NCBI GenBank assembly: GCA_023438245.1
Contig: JAEXRD010000066.1
Span: forward strand, 1-46,234
From: Pseudomonadota bacterium
GTDB lineage: Bacteria > Desulfobacterota > Desulfovibrionia > Desulfovibrionales > Desulfovibrionaceae
Direction of reading: 5' to 3'
Length of the DNA: 46,234 nucleotides
The translations under genes and the position numbers were made by a program. The notes below the pieces were generated by a model. The model saw only the letters and a list, made by a program, of their open reading frames with translations, was not told where the DNA came from and searched no databases. Positions 18,813 through 27,811 of this stretch are shown one piece after another. Position 1 is the stretch's first letter. Every line of letters starts with the position of its first letter.

Positions 18813-20216
18813 ATGAGTGCAGTCATCGGTAAAATCACGCAGGTCATCGGCGCCGTCGTGGACGTCGAGTTCCCTGAGGGGCACCTGCCGCACATTCTCA
18901 CCGCGCTTGAGATCAAAAATCCGAACAACACGGATGCGCCGGAGCTGATCTGCGAAGTCGCGCAGCACCTGGGCAACAACGTGGTTCGCACCATCGCCAT
19001 GGACGCCACCGAGGGTCTGGTCCGCGGCATGGAAGTCTCCGACACCGGCAAGCCCATCCAGGTGCCCGTCGGCCTTCCCGCCCTGGGCCGCATCATCAAC
19101 GTCGTGGGCCGCCCCGTGGACGAAATGGGCCCCATCAAGACCGACAAGATGCTGTCCATCCACCGCTCCGCTCCCCCGTTCGTCGACCAGAACACCAAGG
19201 TCGAAGTGCTCGAGACCGGCATCAAGGTCGTTGACCTGCTCATCCCCTTCCCCAAGGGCGGAAAGATGGGCCTGTTCGGCGGCGCCGGCGTGGGCAAGAC
19301 CGTTATTCTCATGGAGATGATCAACAACATCGCCAAGCACCACGGCGGTCTGTCCGTGTTCGCGGGCGTGGGCGAGCGTACCCGCGAGGGCAACGACCTC
19401 TACCACGAGTTCAAGGACGCCGGCATTCTGGACAAAGCCGCGTTGGTGTACGGCCAGATGAACGAGCCTCCGGGAGCCCGTGCCCGCGTGGCCCTCACCG
19501 GTCTGACCATCGCCGAGAACTTCCGCGATGCCGACGGCCAGGACGTGCTGCTCTTCGTCGACAACATCTTCCGCTTCACCCAGGCTGGCTCCGAAGTGTC
19601 CGCGCTTCTCGGCCGCATGCCCTCCGCGGTGGGTTACCAGCCCACCCTGGGCACCGACCTTGGTGAACTGCAGGAGCGCATCACCTCCACCACCAAGGGT
19701 TCGATCACCTCGGTGCAGGCCGTTTACGTGCCCGCCGACGACTTGACCGACCCCGCCCCGGCCACGACCTTCTCGCACTTGGACGGCACCCTGGTGCTTT
19801 CCCGCCAGATCGCCGAGCTGGGCATCTACCCCGCGGTGGACCCGCTGGACTCCACCAGCCGCATCCTTGACCCGCTGGTCCTCGGCGTGGATCACTACTC
19901 GGTGGCCCGCTCCGTGCAGATGATCCTCCAGAAGTACAAGGAACTCCAGGACATCATCGCGATTCTGGGCATGGACGAGCTCTCCGACGACGACAAGCTC
20001 CTCGTCGGCCGCGCCCGCCGCATCCAGCGCTTCCTGTCCCAGCCGTTCCACGTGGCCGAAGCCTTCACCGGCACCCCCGGCCGCTACGTCAAGCTTGAGG
20101 ACACCATCAAGGGCTTCAAGGAGATCATCGACGGCAAGCACGACGAGATCCCCGAGGCCGCCTTCTACATGGTTGGCGACATCAACGAGGCCATCGAAAA
20201 GTCCAAGAAGGCATAA
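18813..20216 (+). CDS. atpD: F1Fo ATP synthase subunit beta
   Basis: This 467-aa catalytic subunit makes ATP at three sites on F1. The P-loop is GGAGVGKT (about 152-159). The catalytic Glu lies in GVGERTREGND. ALLGRMPSAVGYQPTL is the P-loop-facing signature. The DELSEED lever reads DELSDDD here (about 389-395), still acidic. The signature PAVDPLDSTSR is also present. A purine-rich site (AAAGGGGG) precedes the ATG. Confidence 0.98.
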   Translation: MSAVIGKITQVIGAVVDVEFPEGHLPHILTALEIKNPNNTDAPELICEVAQHLGNNVVRTIAMDATEGLVRGMEVSDTGKPIQVPVGLPALGRIINVVGRPVDEMGPIKTDKMLSIHRSAPPFVDQNTKVEVLETGIKVVDLLIPFPKGGKMGLFGGAGVGKTVILMEMINNIAKHHGGLSVFAGVGERTREGNDLYHEFKDAGILDKAALVYGQMNEPPGARARVALTGLTIAENFRDADGQDVLLFVDNIFRFTQAGSEVSALLGRMPSAVGYQPTLGTDLGELQERITSTTKGSITSVQAVYVPADDLTDPAPATTFSHLDGTLVLSRQIAELGIYPAVDPLDSTSRILDPLVLGVDHYSVARSVQMILQKYKELQDIIAILGMDELSDDDKLLVGRARRIQRFLSQPFHVAEAFTGTPGRYVKLEDTIKGFKEIIDGKHDEIPEAAFYMVGDINEAIEKSKKA

Positions 20217-20227
20217 GGTAGGACGCC

Positions 20228-20650
20228 ATGTCCAAGAAGCTGTTGCTTGAAATCGTAACGCCCGACCGCAAGGTCCTCTCGCAGGACGTTGACTACGTCG
20301 GAGCTCCGGGCGCCCTGGGCGAGTTCGGCGTGCTGCCGAACCACATCCCCTTCCTGTCGGCGCTGGGCGTTGGCAACCTGTACTACAAGGACGCGGGCAA
20401 GACCCACTACGTCTTCGTGTCGGGTGGCTTCGCCGAAGTGAGCCCCGAGAAGGTCACCATCCTGGCCGAGGCCGCGGAAAAGGCCGCCGAGATCGACGTG
20501 GAGCGCGCCCGCAAGGCCCAGGAGCGCGCGCAGCAGCGGCTGGCCCGGTCCCAGGAGAAGATCGACTACGCCCGCGCCCAGGCCGCGCTGCGTCGGTCCC
20601 TGGCCCGCATGACCAGCCGCAACTCCGGGGAGAAGGCCGGCACCTGCTAG
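20228..20650 (+). CDS. atpC: F1Fo ATP synthase subunit epsilon
   Basis: This 140-aa subunit binds the gamma foot and can inhibit ATP hydrolysis. The N-terminal beta-sandwich contains GALGEFGVLPNHIPFLSALG. The C-terminal part is a two-helix domain rich in Ala, Arg and Glu (about 85-135). It is the last gene of the F1 operon, with a terminator 36 nt after the stop. No a (atpB) or c (atpE) gene lies in this operon, so the Fo membrane subunits must be encoded elsewhere. Confidence 0.95.
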   Translation: MSKKLLLEIVTPDRKVLSQDVDYVGAPGALGEFGVLPNHIPFLSALGVGNLYYKDAGKTHYVFVSGGFAEVSPEKVTILAEAAEKAAEIDVERARKAQERAQQRLARSQEKIDYARAQAALRRSLARMTSRNSGEKAGTC

Positions 20651-20685
20651 CCCACCCCTGACAAGGCGCACAAGCCCATCAAACA

Positions 20686-20721
20686 GGCGGGCCGGAGCAA
20701 TCCGGCCCGCCTTTCATTTTT
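20686..20721 (+). terminator. Rho-independent terminator of the ATP synthase operon
   Basis: A perfect 10-bp stem, GGCGGGCCGG (20686-20695) against CCGGCCCGCC (20702-20711), has a 6-nt loop and a T-rich tail TTTCATTTTT. It lies directly downstream of atpC. Confidence 0.93.
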
Positions 20722-20784
20722 GCCCCGCATGGGGTACACCGCCTGTGGCGCGCAGCGCCGACATTTCCCCACTGGAGACCAGCC

Positions 20785-22161
20785 ATGCCGGACAAGACCA
20801 CCGTCGCCGTCATCCTCGCCGCGGGCAAGGGCACGCGCATGCACTCCGACAAGCCCAAGGTGCTCCAGACGCTTCTGGGCGAGACCATGCTCCACTACAC
20901 CGCCAGCGCGGCGGCGCAGGCCGCCGGAAGCGTGCTCACCGTGGTGGGCCACGGGCGCGAGATGGTTGAGAAGGCCCACCCGGAGCTGGCCCCGGGCTTT
21001 GTGGTGCAGACGGAACAGAAGGGCACCGGGCACGCGCTGCAGGTGGCCTGGGAGCGCGTGCGCGCCAGCGGCGCCAGCCACTGCCTGGTGGTCAACGGCG
21101 ACACCCCGCTGGTCACCGCCGAGGCCCTGCTGGAACTCACCGAGGCCTGCAGGCAGGGGGCGGACCTGGCCTTCCTGTCCGCCGTGCTGGAAAGCGCCGG
21201 GGCCTTCGGACGCGTGGTGCGCGGCGAGGGCGGCGAGGTCACGGGCATCGTGGAGGCCAAGGACTACGATCCGGACAGGCACGGCCCGGACACCGGCGAG
21301 GTCAACACCGGGCTGTTCTGCATGCGCGTCATGGCCATGGAGCCCCTGCTCTTCGAGCTGACCAGCGCCAACAAGGCCGGGGAATTCTACATCACCGACC
21401 TGGTGGGCCTGGCCGTGGAGGCGGGCCTGCGCGTGCACGCCGCAAGGCGCGAGGGCGCGCGCGAGCTCATGGGCGTCAACTCGCCCCTGGAGCTCTCCCA
21501 GGCCGAGGAGCACCTGCGCTCCGGCATCGTGCTGCGGCACCTGGCCGACGGCGTGCTCATCCACCAGCCCCAGGGCGTGGTCATCGGCCCGCGCGCCTCC
21601 GTGGCGCCTGGCGCGGAAATTTTCGGGCCCTGCCGCATCGTCGGGGCCAGCGTGGTGGAGCGCGGCGCGCGCATCGGGGCCTTCAGCCAGGTGCTGGACA
21701 GCCGCGTGGCCGCCGGGGCGGAGGTGCGCGAGCACTGCCACCTGGAGCGAGCCGACGTCGGTCCCGGGGCCATCGCCGGGCCGTACGCGCGCCTGCGGCC
21801 CGGGGCGGTCCTGCAGGATGGCTCGCGCGTGGGCAATTTCGTGGAGATGAAGAAGGCCACCCTGGGGCCGGGGGCCAAGGCCAGCCACCTCGCCTACCTG
21901 GGCGCCGCCCCTGTGGGCGCCGGGGCCAACAACGGCGCGGGCACCATCACCTGCAACTACGACGGGGTGAACAAGCACGCCACGGACATCGGCGAAGGGG
22001 CCTTCATCGGCAGCAACACCGCGCTGGTGGCCCCGGTGAAGGTGGGCAGGAAGGCGCTGGTGGGGGCCGGCTCGGTCATCACCAAGGACGTGCCGGACGA
22101 GGCCCTGGCCATCGCCCGAGGAAAACAGACCAATCTGGTCCGACGCGGCGCGAAGTCTTGA
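20785..22161 (+). CDS. glmU: Bifunctional N-acetylglucosamine-1-phosphate uridyltransferase / glucosamine-1-phosphate acetyltransferase
   Basis: This 458-aa enzyme makes UDP-GlcNAc, precursor of peptidoglycan and LPS. The N-terminal pyrophosphorylase domain starts with LAAGKGTRMHSDKPKVL (about 11-27) and has the NGDTPL active-site motif near 110-115. The C-terminal half is a left-handed beta-helix acetyltransferase with hexapeptide repeats and GNFVEMKKATLGPGAKASHLAYLG plus NNGAGTITCNYDG. TGGAGA precedes the ATG at 20785. It starts a new transcription unit after the atp terminator and leads into the zapB-zapA genes. Confidence 0.97.
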   Translation: MPDKTTVAVILAAGKGTRMHSDKPKVLQTLLGETMLHYTASAAAQAAGSVLTVVGHGREMVEKAHPELAPGFVVQTEQKGTGHALQVAWERVRASGASHCLVVNGDTPLVTAEALLELTEACRQGADLAFLSAVLESAGAFGRVVRGEGGEVTGIVEAKDYDPDRHGPDTGEVNTGLFCMRVMAMEPLLFELTSANKAGEFYITDLVGLAVEAGLRVHAARREGARELMGVNSPLELSQAEEHLRSGIVLRHLADGVLIHQPQGVVIGPRASVAPGAEIFGPCRIVGASVVERGARIGAFSQVLDSRVAAGAEVREHCHLERADVGPGAIAGPYARLRPGAVLQDGSRVGNFVEMKKATLGPGAKASHLAYLGAAPVGAGANNGAGTITCNYDGVNKHATDIGEGAFIGSNTALVAPVKVGRKALVGAGSVITKDVPDEALAIARGKQTNLVRRGAKS

Positions 22162-22192
22162 TTTCGGCCCCGGAAGTGGTTACGTAGCGATC

Positions 22193-22369
22193 ATGGACGT
22201 TATCGAGAGGCTGGAAGCGCGTTTTGGCGAACTGCTGGAGCGCATCCGGCGGCTGGAAGAGGACAACCGGGAGCTTGCCGCCCAACTTGAGGCGGAGCTC
22301 GGCAGGAAGAACGAGATCCAAAGCCGCATCGAGGCCCTTCTTTCGAAGGTGCAGTCGGCGCTGGACTAA
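22193..22369 (+). CDS. zapB: Small coiled-coil protein, ZapB-like cell division factor
   Basis: This 58-aa protein runs from ATG at 22193 to TAA. It is almost entirely one predicted coiled coil: MDVIERLEARFGELLERIRR then heptads of Leu with Glu, Arg and Gln, ending SKVQSALD. Such a small coiled-coil gene directly before zapA fits ZapB, which bridges ZapA-decorated FtsZ filaments. Sequence similarity alone cannot prove this because any short coiled coil looks alike. The zapA gene begins 12 nt after its stop. The ribosome site is weak. Confidence 0.65.
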   Translation: MDVIERLEARFGELLERIRRLEEDNRELAAQLEAELGRKNEIQSRIEALLSKVQSALD

Positions 22370-22381
22370 TGGACAGCTTCC

Positions 22382-22633
22382 ATGCCGCGCTACACCATCA
22401 CGGTCAACGGGCTGGAACTCTCGTTCAAGACCGATGCGGACGAGGGCCGCATCAAACAGGCCCAGACCCTGCTTGAGGAACGCTTCGCGGACCTGAGCCG
22501 GGACGGGCGCTACATCAGCAGGGAGAAACTGCTCACCCTGCTGGCCCTTGGAATGGCGGACGACTATCTTGAGGTCCGCCGCAGGCTTGCGGGTCTGGAG
22601 GCCCGCATGCAGGAGCTTTTGGAGAGGCATTAA
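22382..22633 (+). CDS. zapA: Cell division protein ZapA
   Basis: This 83-aa FtsZ-ring-associated protein bundles FtsZ filaments. The N-terminal globular part (PRYTITVNGLELSFKTD) matches the ZapA fold and the C-terminal half is helical, ending in a coiled coil (RRRLAGLEARMQELLER). It lies in the order zapB-zapA-6S RNA, which is conserved across many proteobacteria. Confidence 0.88.
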   Translation: MPRYTITVNGLELSFKTDADEGRIKQAQTLLEERFADLSRDGRYISREKLLTLLALGMADDYLEVRRRLAGLEARMQELLERH

Positions 22634-22694
22634 TAGGTCGGCCACCGGCCTTGCGCATAGGAGACTTACGGGAGCAACCCTGGGGAGTTCGTGA

Positions 22695-22729
22695 TTGTTT
22701 TCGAGTTCTTGAGCCAATACTAATATAAT
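22695..22729 (+). promoter_or_regulatory. Promoter of the 6S RNA gene
   Basis: A perfect -10 TATAAT occupies 22724-22729 in an A/T-rich pocket that stands out from the GC-rich surroundings. The -35 is unclear: TTGTTT (22695-22700) is too far (23 bp) and TTCGAG (22700-22705, 18 bp spacing) is weak. The predicted start is near 22736. Confidence 0.6.
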
Positions 22730-22734
22730 GGGAT

Positions 22735-22886
22735 CCGCCAGTTGCGCGCCCGTGTGCACACCCGCGAAAGCGGGGAGCCTGACGGTGAGCCGGAGGAGCC
22801 CCCCTCGCACATGCGAGGTTCAAAACTCAACAACGACACGGCGCCCCGGGGTCCACATACGCAGCATACGGCCGCTTGGCCAGATT
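22735..22886 (+). ncRNA. ssrS: 6S RNA
   Basis: The gene lies directly after zapA, the classic 6S RNA location. A closing stem can be drawn: CCGTGTGC (about 22750-22757) pairs with GCATACGG (22864-22871) with one wobble, extended outward by GCG/CGC and CCA/TGG across small internal loops. Inside, CCCGC-GAAA-GCGGG (22761-22774) is a hairpin on the 5' side of the bubble. CCTCGC-ACAT-GCGAGG (22803-22818) is the apical hairpin. The 3' strand then carries AAAACTCAACAACGACAC, like the conserved AAAACUGCGACGACAC of the E. coli RNA. 6S RNA mimics an open promoter and sequesters sigma70 RNA polymerase. The ends are approximate and no terminator was found. Stems were drawn by hand. Confidence 0.75.
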
Positions 22887-23045
22887 TGACGCGTTCCATT
22901 GGCCCCGCCCGTCTCCGCCGCACCCAAAACAAACGCCCTCCAACCGCTCCGGACGACACGGACACGTGCGCCCGCCGAACTTTTGCGTCGGTTGGCGCGG
23001 CATCAGGCCGCACGGCCTGTCCATATAACCGGTAAGGAGCGGATC
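22887..23045 (+). other. Spacer between 6S RNA and rny
   Basis: This is a GC-rich spacer with no gene. It may hold the 6S RNA 3' processing region or an rny promoter, but I see no convincing -35/-10 pair or terminator. A frame open across the 6S RNA and this spacer has no coding character. Confidence 0.5.
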
Positions 23046-24614
<1,569 letters not shown>

Positions 24615-24639
24615 CTCGACGCCACAAGCCGACCATTCC

Positions 24640-24672
24640 GGGCCGGAGGGGAGACCTTCCGGCCCTTTTTTT
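24640..24672 (+). terminator. Rho-independent terminator after rny
   Basis: An 8-bp stem, GGGCCGGA (24640-24647) with TCCGGCCC (24658-24665), is followed by seven T residues. It lies 25 nt after the rny stop. Confidence 0.92.
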
Positions 24673-24690
24673 CGTCCTCCCCCCGCCCCC

Positions 24691-24719
24691 TTGCCCCTCG
24701 CCCCCGCCTGTCATACACT
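24691..24719 (+). promoter_or_regulatory. Candidate promoter of perR, placing the transcript start at the ATG
   Basis: TTGCCC (24691-24696) and TACACT (24714-24719) are spaced 17 bp apart. Each matches four of six consensus bases. The expected transcription start is 24726-24727, which coincides with the ATG of perR at 24727. No Shine-Dalgarno sequence precedes that ATG. Confidence 0.5.
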
Positions 24720-24726
24720 CCCGACC

Positions 24727-25221
24727 ATGGACAGCACCGCCGAAACGAGACTGGACGCCCTGGTGCGCACCCTGCGCGAGCGCGGCCACCGCCTCACGCC
24801 GCAGCGCGTGGCCATCCTGGCCGCCCTGGTGCGCGACGCCAGCCACCCCACCGCCGACGAGTTGCACCGGCGCATCCTGCCGGATTTCCCCACCACCAGC
24901 CTGGCCACGGTGTACAAGACCCTGGCCCTGCTGAAGGAGCACGGCGAGGTGCTGGAGCTGGCCACCGACGGGCTGGGCGGCAAGGCTGGCCCGGGCTGCC
25001 GCTTCGACGGCCGCCGCCCGCGCCCCCACCCGCACTTCGTCTGCACCCGCTGCGGCAAGATCAGCGACCCCGACGACTCCCCGGAGAACGCCCAGGCCGA
25101 GGACCAGCTCACCGCCCTGGTGGACCGCCTGGCCCGCCGGTCCGGCCACATGGTCGATTCCGTGCGCCTGGACCTCTTCGGCCTGTGCCAGGACTGCCGC
25201 CAGTCCTGCTGCCAGGACTAG
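24727..25221 (+). CDS. perR: PerR-type peroxide-sensing repressor (Fur family)
   Basis: This is a 164-aa Fur-family metalloregulator. The N-terminal winged helix includes HRLTPQRVAIL and TTSLATVYKTLALL (DNA recognition helix, about 57-70). The C-terminal half has structural zinc cysteines CTRC (106-109) and CQDC (154-157). PerR-type metal ligands are visible: CRFD with Asp 94, and His 101 and His 103 in PHPHF, corresponding to Asp85, His91 and His93 of B. subtilis PerR. Fur proper has Glu at the Asp position. PerR senses peroxide by metal-catalysed oxidation of these histidines. The catalase gene next door has a matching operator. The ATG at 24727 gives the family N-terminus but has no ribosome site. 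CRQSCC at the tail adds two unusual cysteines. Confidence 0.85.
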   Translation: MDSTAETRLDALVRTLRERGHRLTPQRVAILAALVRDASHPTADELHRRILPDFPTTSLATVYKTLALLKEHGEVLELATDGLGGKAGPGCRFDGRRPRPHPHFVCTRCGKISDPDDSPENAQAEDQLTALVDRLARRSGHMVDSVRLDLFGLCQDCRQSCCQD

Positions 25222-25267
25222 CCCCCCTCCTCCCTCTCCGCCTCTTCGCCTTTTCCGTTGCGCCGTG

Positions 25268-25295
25268 TTGACAAGAATCATTCTTTACGGATAAC
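25268..25295 (+). promoter_or_regulatory. Promoter of katA
   Basis: A perfect -35 TTGACA (25268-25273) is followed after 16 bp by GATAAC (25290-25295, four of six matches). The predicted start near 25302 gives a leader of about 120 nt before the catalase ATG. The spacer is occupied by the palindrome described separately. The remaining gap between perR and katA (25222-25421) holds no gene. Confidence 0.6.
25273..25285 (+). promoter_or_regulatory. PerR-box-like operator in the katA promoter
   Basis: AAGAAT-C-ATTCTT is a perfect 6-1-6 palindrome in the spacer between the -35 and -10 of katA. It has the 7-1-7 architecture of Per/Fur boxes (ATAAT-n-ATTAT core type). Occupancy would block RNA polymerase. 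A PerR-type repressor is encoded immediately upstream. Confidence 0.65.
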
Positions 25296-25421
25296 AATTC
25301 TCCATAACGCGGACAGCGCGTATCGCTGCTTGAGAATAAAGCGGACGGCGTGCTATGGGTTGTCCCAAAGCCCGAACCGGAGCCCGCCCCCCCCAAACCC
25401 AATCCAGACAAGGAGGCCCCC

Positions 25422-26879
25422 ATGGCGAAGAAGAAGCTGCTCACCACCAATGCAGGCGCGCCCGTGCCCGACAACCAGAACGTGCTCACCGCCGGGCCGC
25501 GCGGCCCCATGCTGCTGCAGGACGTCTGGTTCCTGGAGAAACTGGCCCACTTCGACCGCGAGGTCATCCCGGAGCGGCGCATGCACGCCAAGGGCTCCGG
25601 GGCCTACGGCACCTTCACCGTCACCAAGGACATCAGCAAATACACCCGCGCCAAGATCTTCAGCAAAATCGGCAAGAAGACCGACCTGTTCCTGCGCTTC
25701 TCCACCGTGGCGGGCGAGCGCGGCGCGGCCGACGCCGAGCGCGACATCCGCGGCTTCGCCATCAAGTTCTACACCGAGGAGGGCAACTGGGACCTGGTGG
25801 GCAACAACACCCCGGTGTTCTTCCTGCGCGACCCGCTGAAGTTCCCCGACCTGAACCACGCCGTGAAGCGCGACCCGCGCACCAACCAGCGCAGCGCCAA
25901 GAACAACTGGGACTTCTGGAGCTCCCTGCCCGAGGCCCTGCACCAGGTCACCGTGGTCATGAGCGACCGGGGCATTCCCGCCACCTACCGCCACATGCAC
26001 GGGTGCGGCAGCCACCCCTTCAGCTTCATCAACAAGAAGAACCAGCGCTTCTGGTGCAAGTTCCACTTCAAGACCCAGCAGGGCATCAAGAACCTCACCG
26101 ACGCCGAGGCCGAGGCGCTGGTGGCCAAGGACCGCGAATCCCACCAGCGCGACCTCTACGAGGCCATCGAGAAGGGCGACTTCCCGCGCTGGACCATGTA
26201 CGTGCAGGTTCTGACCGACGAGCAGGCCCAGAAGCTGCCCTACCACCCCTTCGACCTCACCAAGGTCTGGAAGCATGGGGACGCGCCGCTGCTTGAAGTG
26301 GGCGTGCTGGAGCTGAACAAAAACCCGGAGAACTACTTCGCCGAGGTGGAGCAGGCCGCCTTCAACCCGGCCAACGTGGTGCCGGGCATCTCCTTCTCGC
26401 CAGACAAGATGCTCCAGGGCCGCCTGTTCTCCTACGGCGACGCGCAGCGCTACCGGCTGGGGGTCAACCACCACCTCATCCCCGTGAACGCCGCCCGCTG
26501 CCCCTTCCACAGCTACCACCGCGACGGGGCCATGCGCGTGGACGGCAACCACGGCTCCACCCTGGGCTACGAGCCCAACAGCTACGGCGAGTGGCAGCAG
26601 CAGCCGGACTTCTCCGAGCCGCCGCTCAACCTCTCCGGGGCCGCCGCCCACTGGGACGCCCGCCAGGACGACAGCGACTACTACAGCCAGCCCGGCGCGC
26701 TGTTCCGGCTCATGAGCAAGAAGCAGCAGCAGGTGCTGTTCGAGAACACCGCACGGGCCATGGGCGACGCCCCCAAGGAGATCAAGCTCAGGCACATCGG
26801 CAACTGCGCCAAGGCCGACCCGGCCTACGGCGCTGGCGTGGCCAAGGCCCTGGGGCTGAGTGTCCCGAAGGCCAAGTAA
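25422..26879 (+). CDS. katA: Monofunctional heme catalase KatA
   Basis: This 485-aa small-subunit clade catalase dismutates hydrogen peroxide, protecting an oxygen-sensitive cell. Active-site His lies in ERRMHAKGSGA (about residue 55). FSTVAGERGAADAERDIRGF and DLVGNNTPVFFLRDP (catalytic Asn about 128) are catalase signatures. The proximal heme-ligand Tyr is in RLFSYGDAQRYRLG. AAGGAGG sits 5 nt before the ATG at 25422; an earlier in-frame ATG at 25350 would add a Pro-rich atypical stretch and lacks a ribosome site. It is cytoplasmic, with no signal peptide. It is likely repressed by the adjacent PerR. Confidence 0.97.
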   Translation: MAKKKLLTTNAGAPVPDNQNVLTAGPRGPMLLQDVWFLEKLAHFDREVIPERRMHAKGSGAYGTFTVTKDISKYTRAKIFSKIGKKTDLFLRFSTVAGERGAADAERDIRGFAIKFYTEEGNWDLVGNNTPVFFLRDPLKFPDLNHAVKRDPRTNQRSAKNNWDFWSSLPEALHQVTVVMSDRGIPATYRHMHGCGSHPFSFINKKNQRFWCKFHFKTQQGIKNLTDAEAEALVAKDRESHQRDLYEAIEKGDFPRWTMYVQVLTDEQAQKLPYHPFDLTKVWKHGDAPLLEVGVLELNKNPENYFAEVEQAAFNPANVVPGISFSPDKMLQGRLFSYGDAQRYRLGVNHHLIPVNAARCPFHSYHRDGAMRVDGNHGSTLGYEPNSYGEWQQQPDFSEPPLNLSGAAAHWDARQDDSDYYSQPGALFRLMSKKQQQVLFENTARAMGDAPKEIKLRHIGNCAKADPAYGAGVAKALGLSVPKAK

Positions 26880-26898
26880 AGGAAGCACATGCTCCGCA

Positions 26899-26924
26899 GG
26901 CCGGGGGGCCACGGCCCCCCGGCC
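26899..26924. repeat. Near-perfect GC inverted repeat after katA
   Basis: GGCCGGGGGGCC (26899-26910) and GGCCCCCCGGCC (26913-26924) form a 12-bp all-GC inverted repeat with a 2-nt centre, 20 bp after the katA stop. There is no T-tract, so it is not a standard intrinsic terminator. It may be a transcript-stabilising hairpin or block readthrough into ymdB. Confidence 0.75.
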
Positions 26925-27006
26925 GCCGGAGGCTGTCACCTCCTCCCATTTCAGGCCCCTGCCCCGGCACTTGCCCATTCAGGCGTGCTGCAGTAAGCAC
27001 AGCCCC

Positions 27007-27798
27007 ATGCGCATCCTCTTTCTTGGCGACATCGTGGGCCGTCCGGGCCGCACCGCCGTGAAGCAGCATCTGGCGGACATTCGCGCCGAACTGGGCGCGG
27101 ACCTGGTGCTGGCCAACGGCGAGAACGCCTCCGGCGGGCTTGGCCTCTCCGCCGAGGGGGCCAAGGAGCTGTTCGGCGCGGGCATCGCCGGCCTGACCAG
27201 CGGCAACCACATCTGGAAATTCAAGGACATGCCCTCCTACATGGGGCGCGAGCCCCGGCTCATCCGCCCGGCCAACTACCCCCCCGGCTCGCCCGGGCGC
27301 GGGTGGATGGTGCTGGAGAACCCCGGCCTGCCGCCCGTGGCGGTGGTGAACCTCATGGGGCGGACGTACATGGCCCCGCTGGACTGCCCCTTCCGCGCCG
27401 CCGATGAGATTCTGGCCCGGCTGGATGTGGAGCGCCCGGACGTGAAGGTGCGCCTCATCGACTTCCACGCCGAGGCCACCAGCGAGAAGATCTCCCTGGG
27501 CTGGCACCTGGACGGGCGCATCAGCGCCGTTCTGGGCACGCATACCCACGTGCAGACCGCCGACGCCCGGCTCCTCAAGAAAGGCACGGCCTACATCACG
27601 GACCTGGGCATGTGCGGCCCCGTGGACTCCTGCCTGGGCATGAGCGTTGCGCCCATCCTGCGGAAGTTCTTGACGGCGGCCCCGGAACGGTTTGAAGTGG
27701 CCGACGGCCCCGTGGCCCTCTGCGGCGCCATCCTCGACATCGACGAAGCAAGCGGCCAGGCCCGGAGCATCCAGGCCTGGCGGCGCGACATCATCTAG
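27007..27798 (+). CDS. ymdB: YmdB-family metallophosphoesterase (TIGR00282)
   Basis: This 263-aa protein with a calcineurin-like dinuclear metal centre hydrolyses 2',3'-cyclic nucleotides in characterised homologues and affects biofilm decisions in Bacillus. Motifs in order: FLGDIVGRPGR (about 5-15), NGENASGG (about 38-45), SGNHIW (about 65-70), DFHAEATSEK (about 153-162) and GTHTHVQTAD (about 178-187). These supply the Asp, Glu, Asn and His ligands. The gene has no obvious ribosome site. It is followed 13 nt later by tyrS. Homologues usually follow rny directly; here perR and katA lie between. Confidence 0.93.
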   Translation: MRILFLGDIVGRPGRTAVKQHLADIRAELGADLVLANGENASGGLGLSAEGAKELFGAGIAGLTSGNHIWKFKDMPSYMGREPRLIRPANYPPGSPGRGWMVLENPGLPPVAVVNLMGRTYMAPLDCPFRAADEILARLDVERPDVKVRLIDFHAEATSEKISLGWHLDGRISAVLGTHTHVQTADARLLKKGTAYITDLGMCGPVDSCLGMSVAPILRKFLTAAPERFEVADGPVALCGAILDIDEASGQARSIQAWRRDII

Positions 27799-27811
27799 GA
27801 GCCTTCCCACG

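Noticed and set aside
22742..23035. Open frame of 97 codons over the 6S RNA and spacer
   Set aside because: No ribosome site, odd composition, and the DNA is better explained by RNA structure.
26971..27007. Second leaderless-start candidate before ymdB (TTGCCC-17-TAAGCA)
   Set aside because: The -10 matches only two consensus bases and the region also holds a small inverted repeat, so chance is likely.
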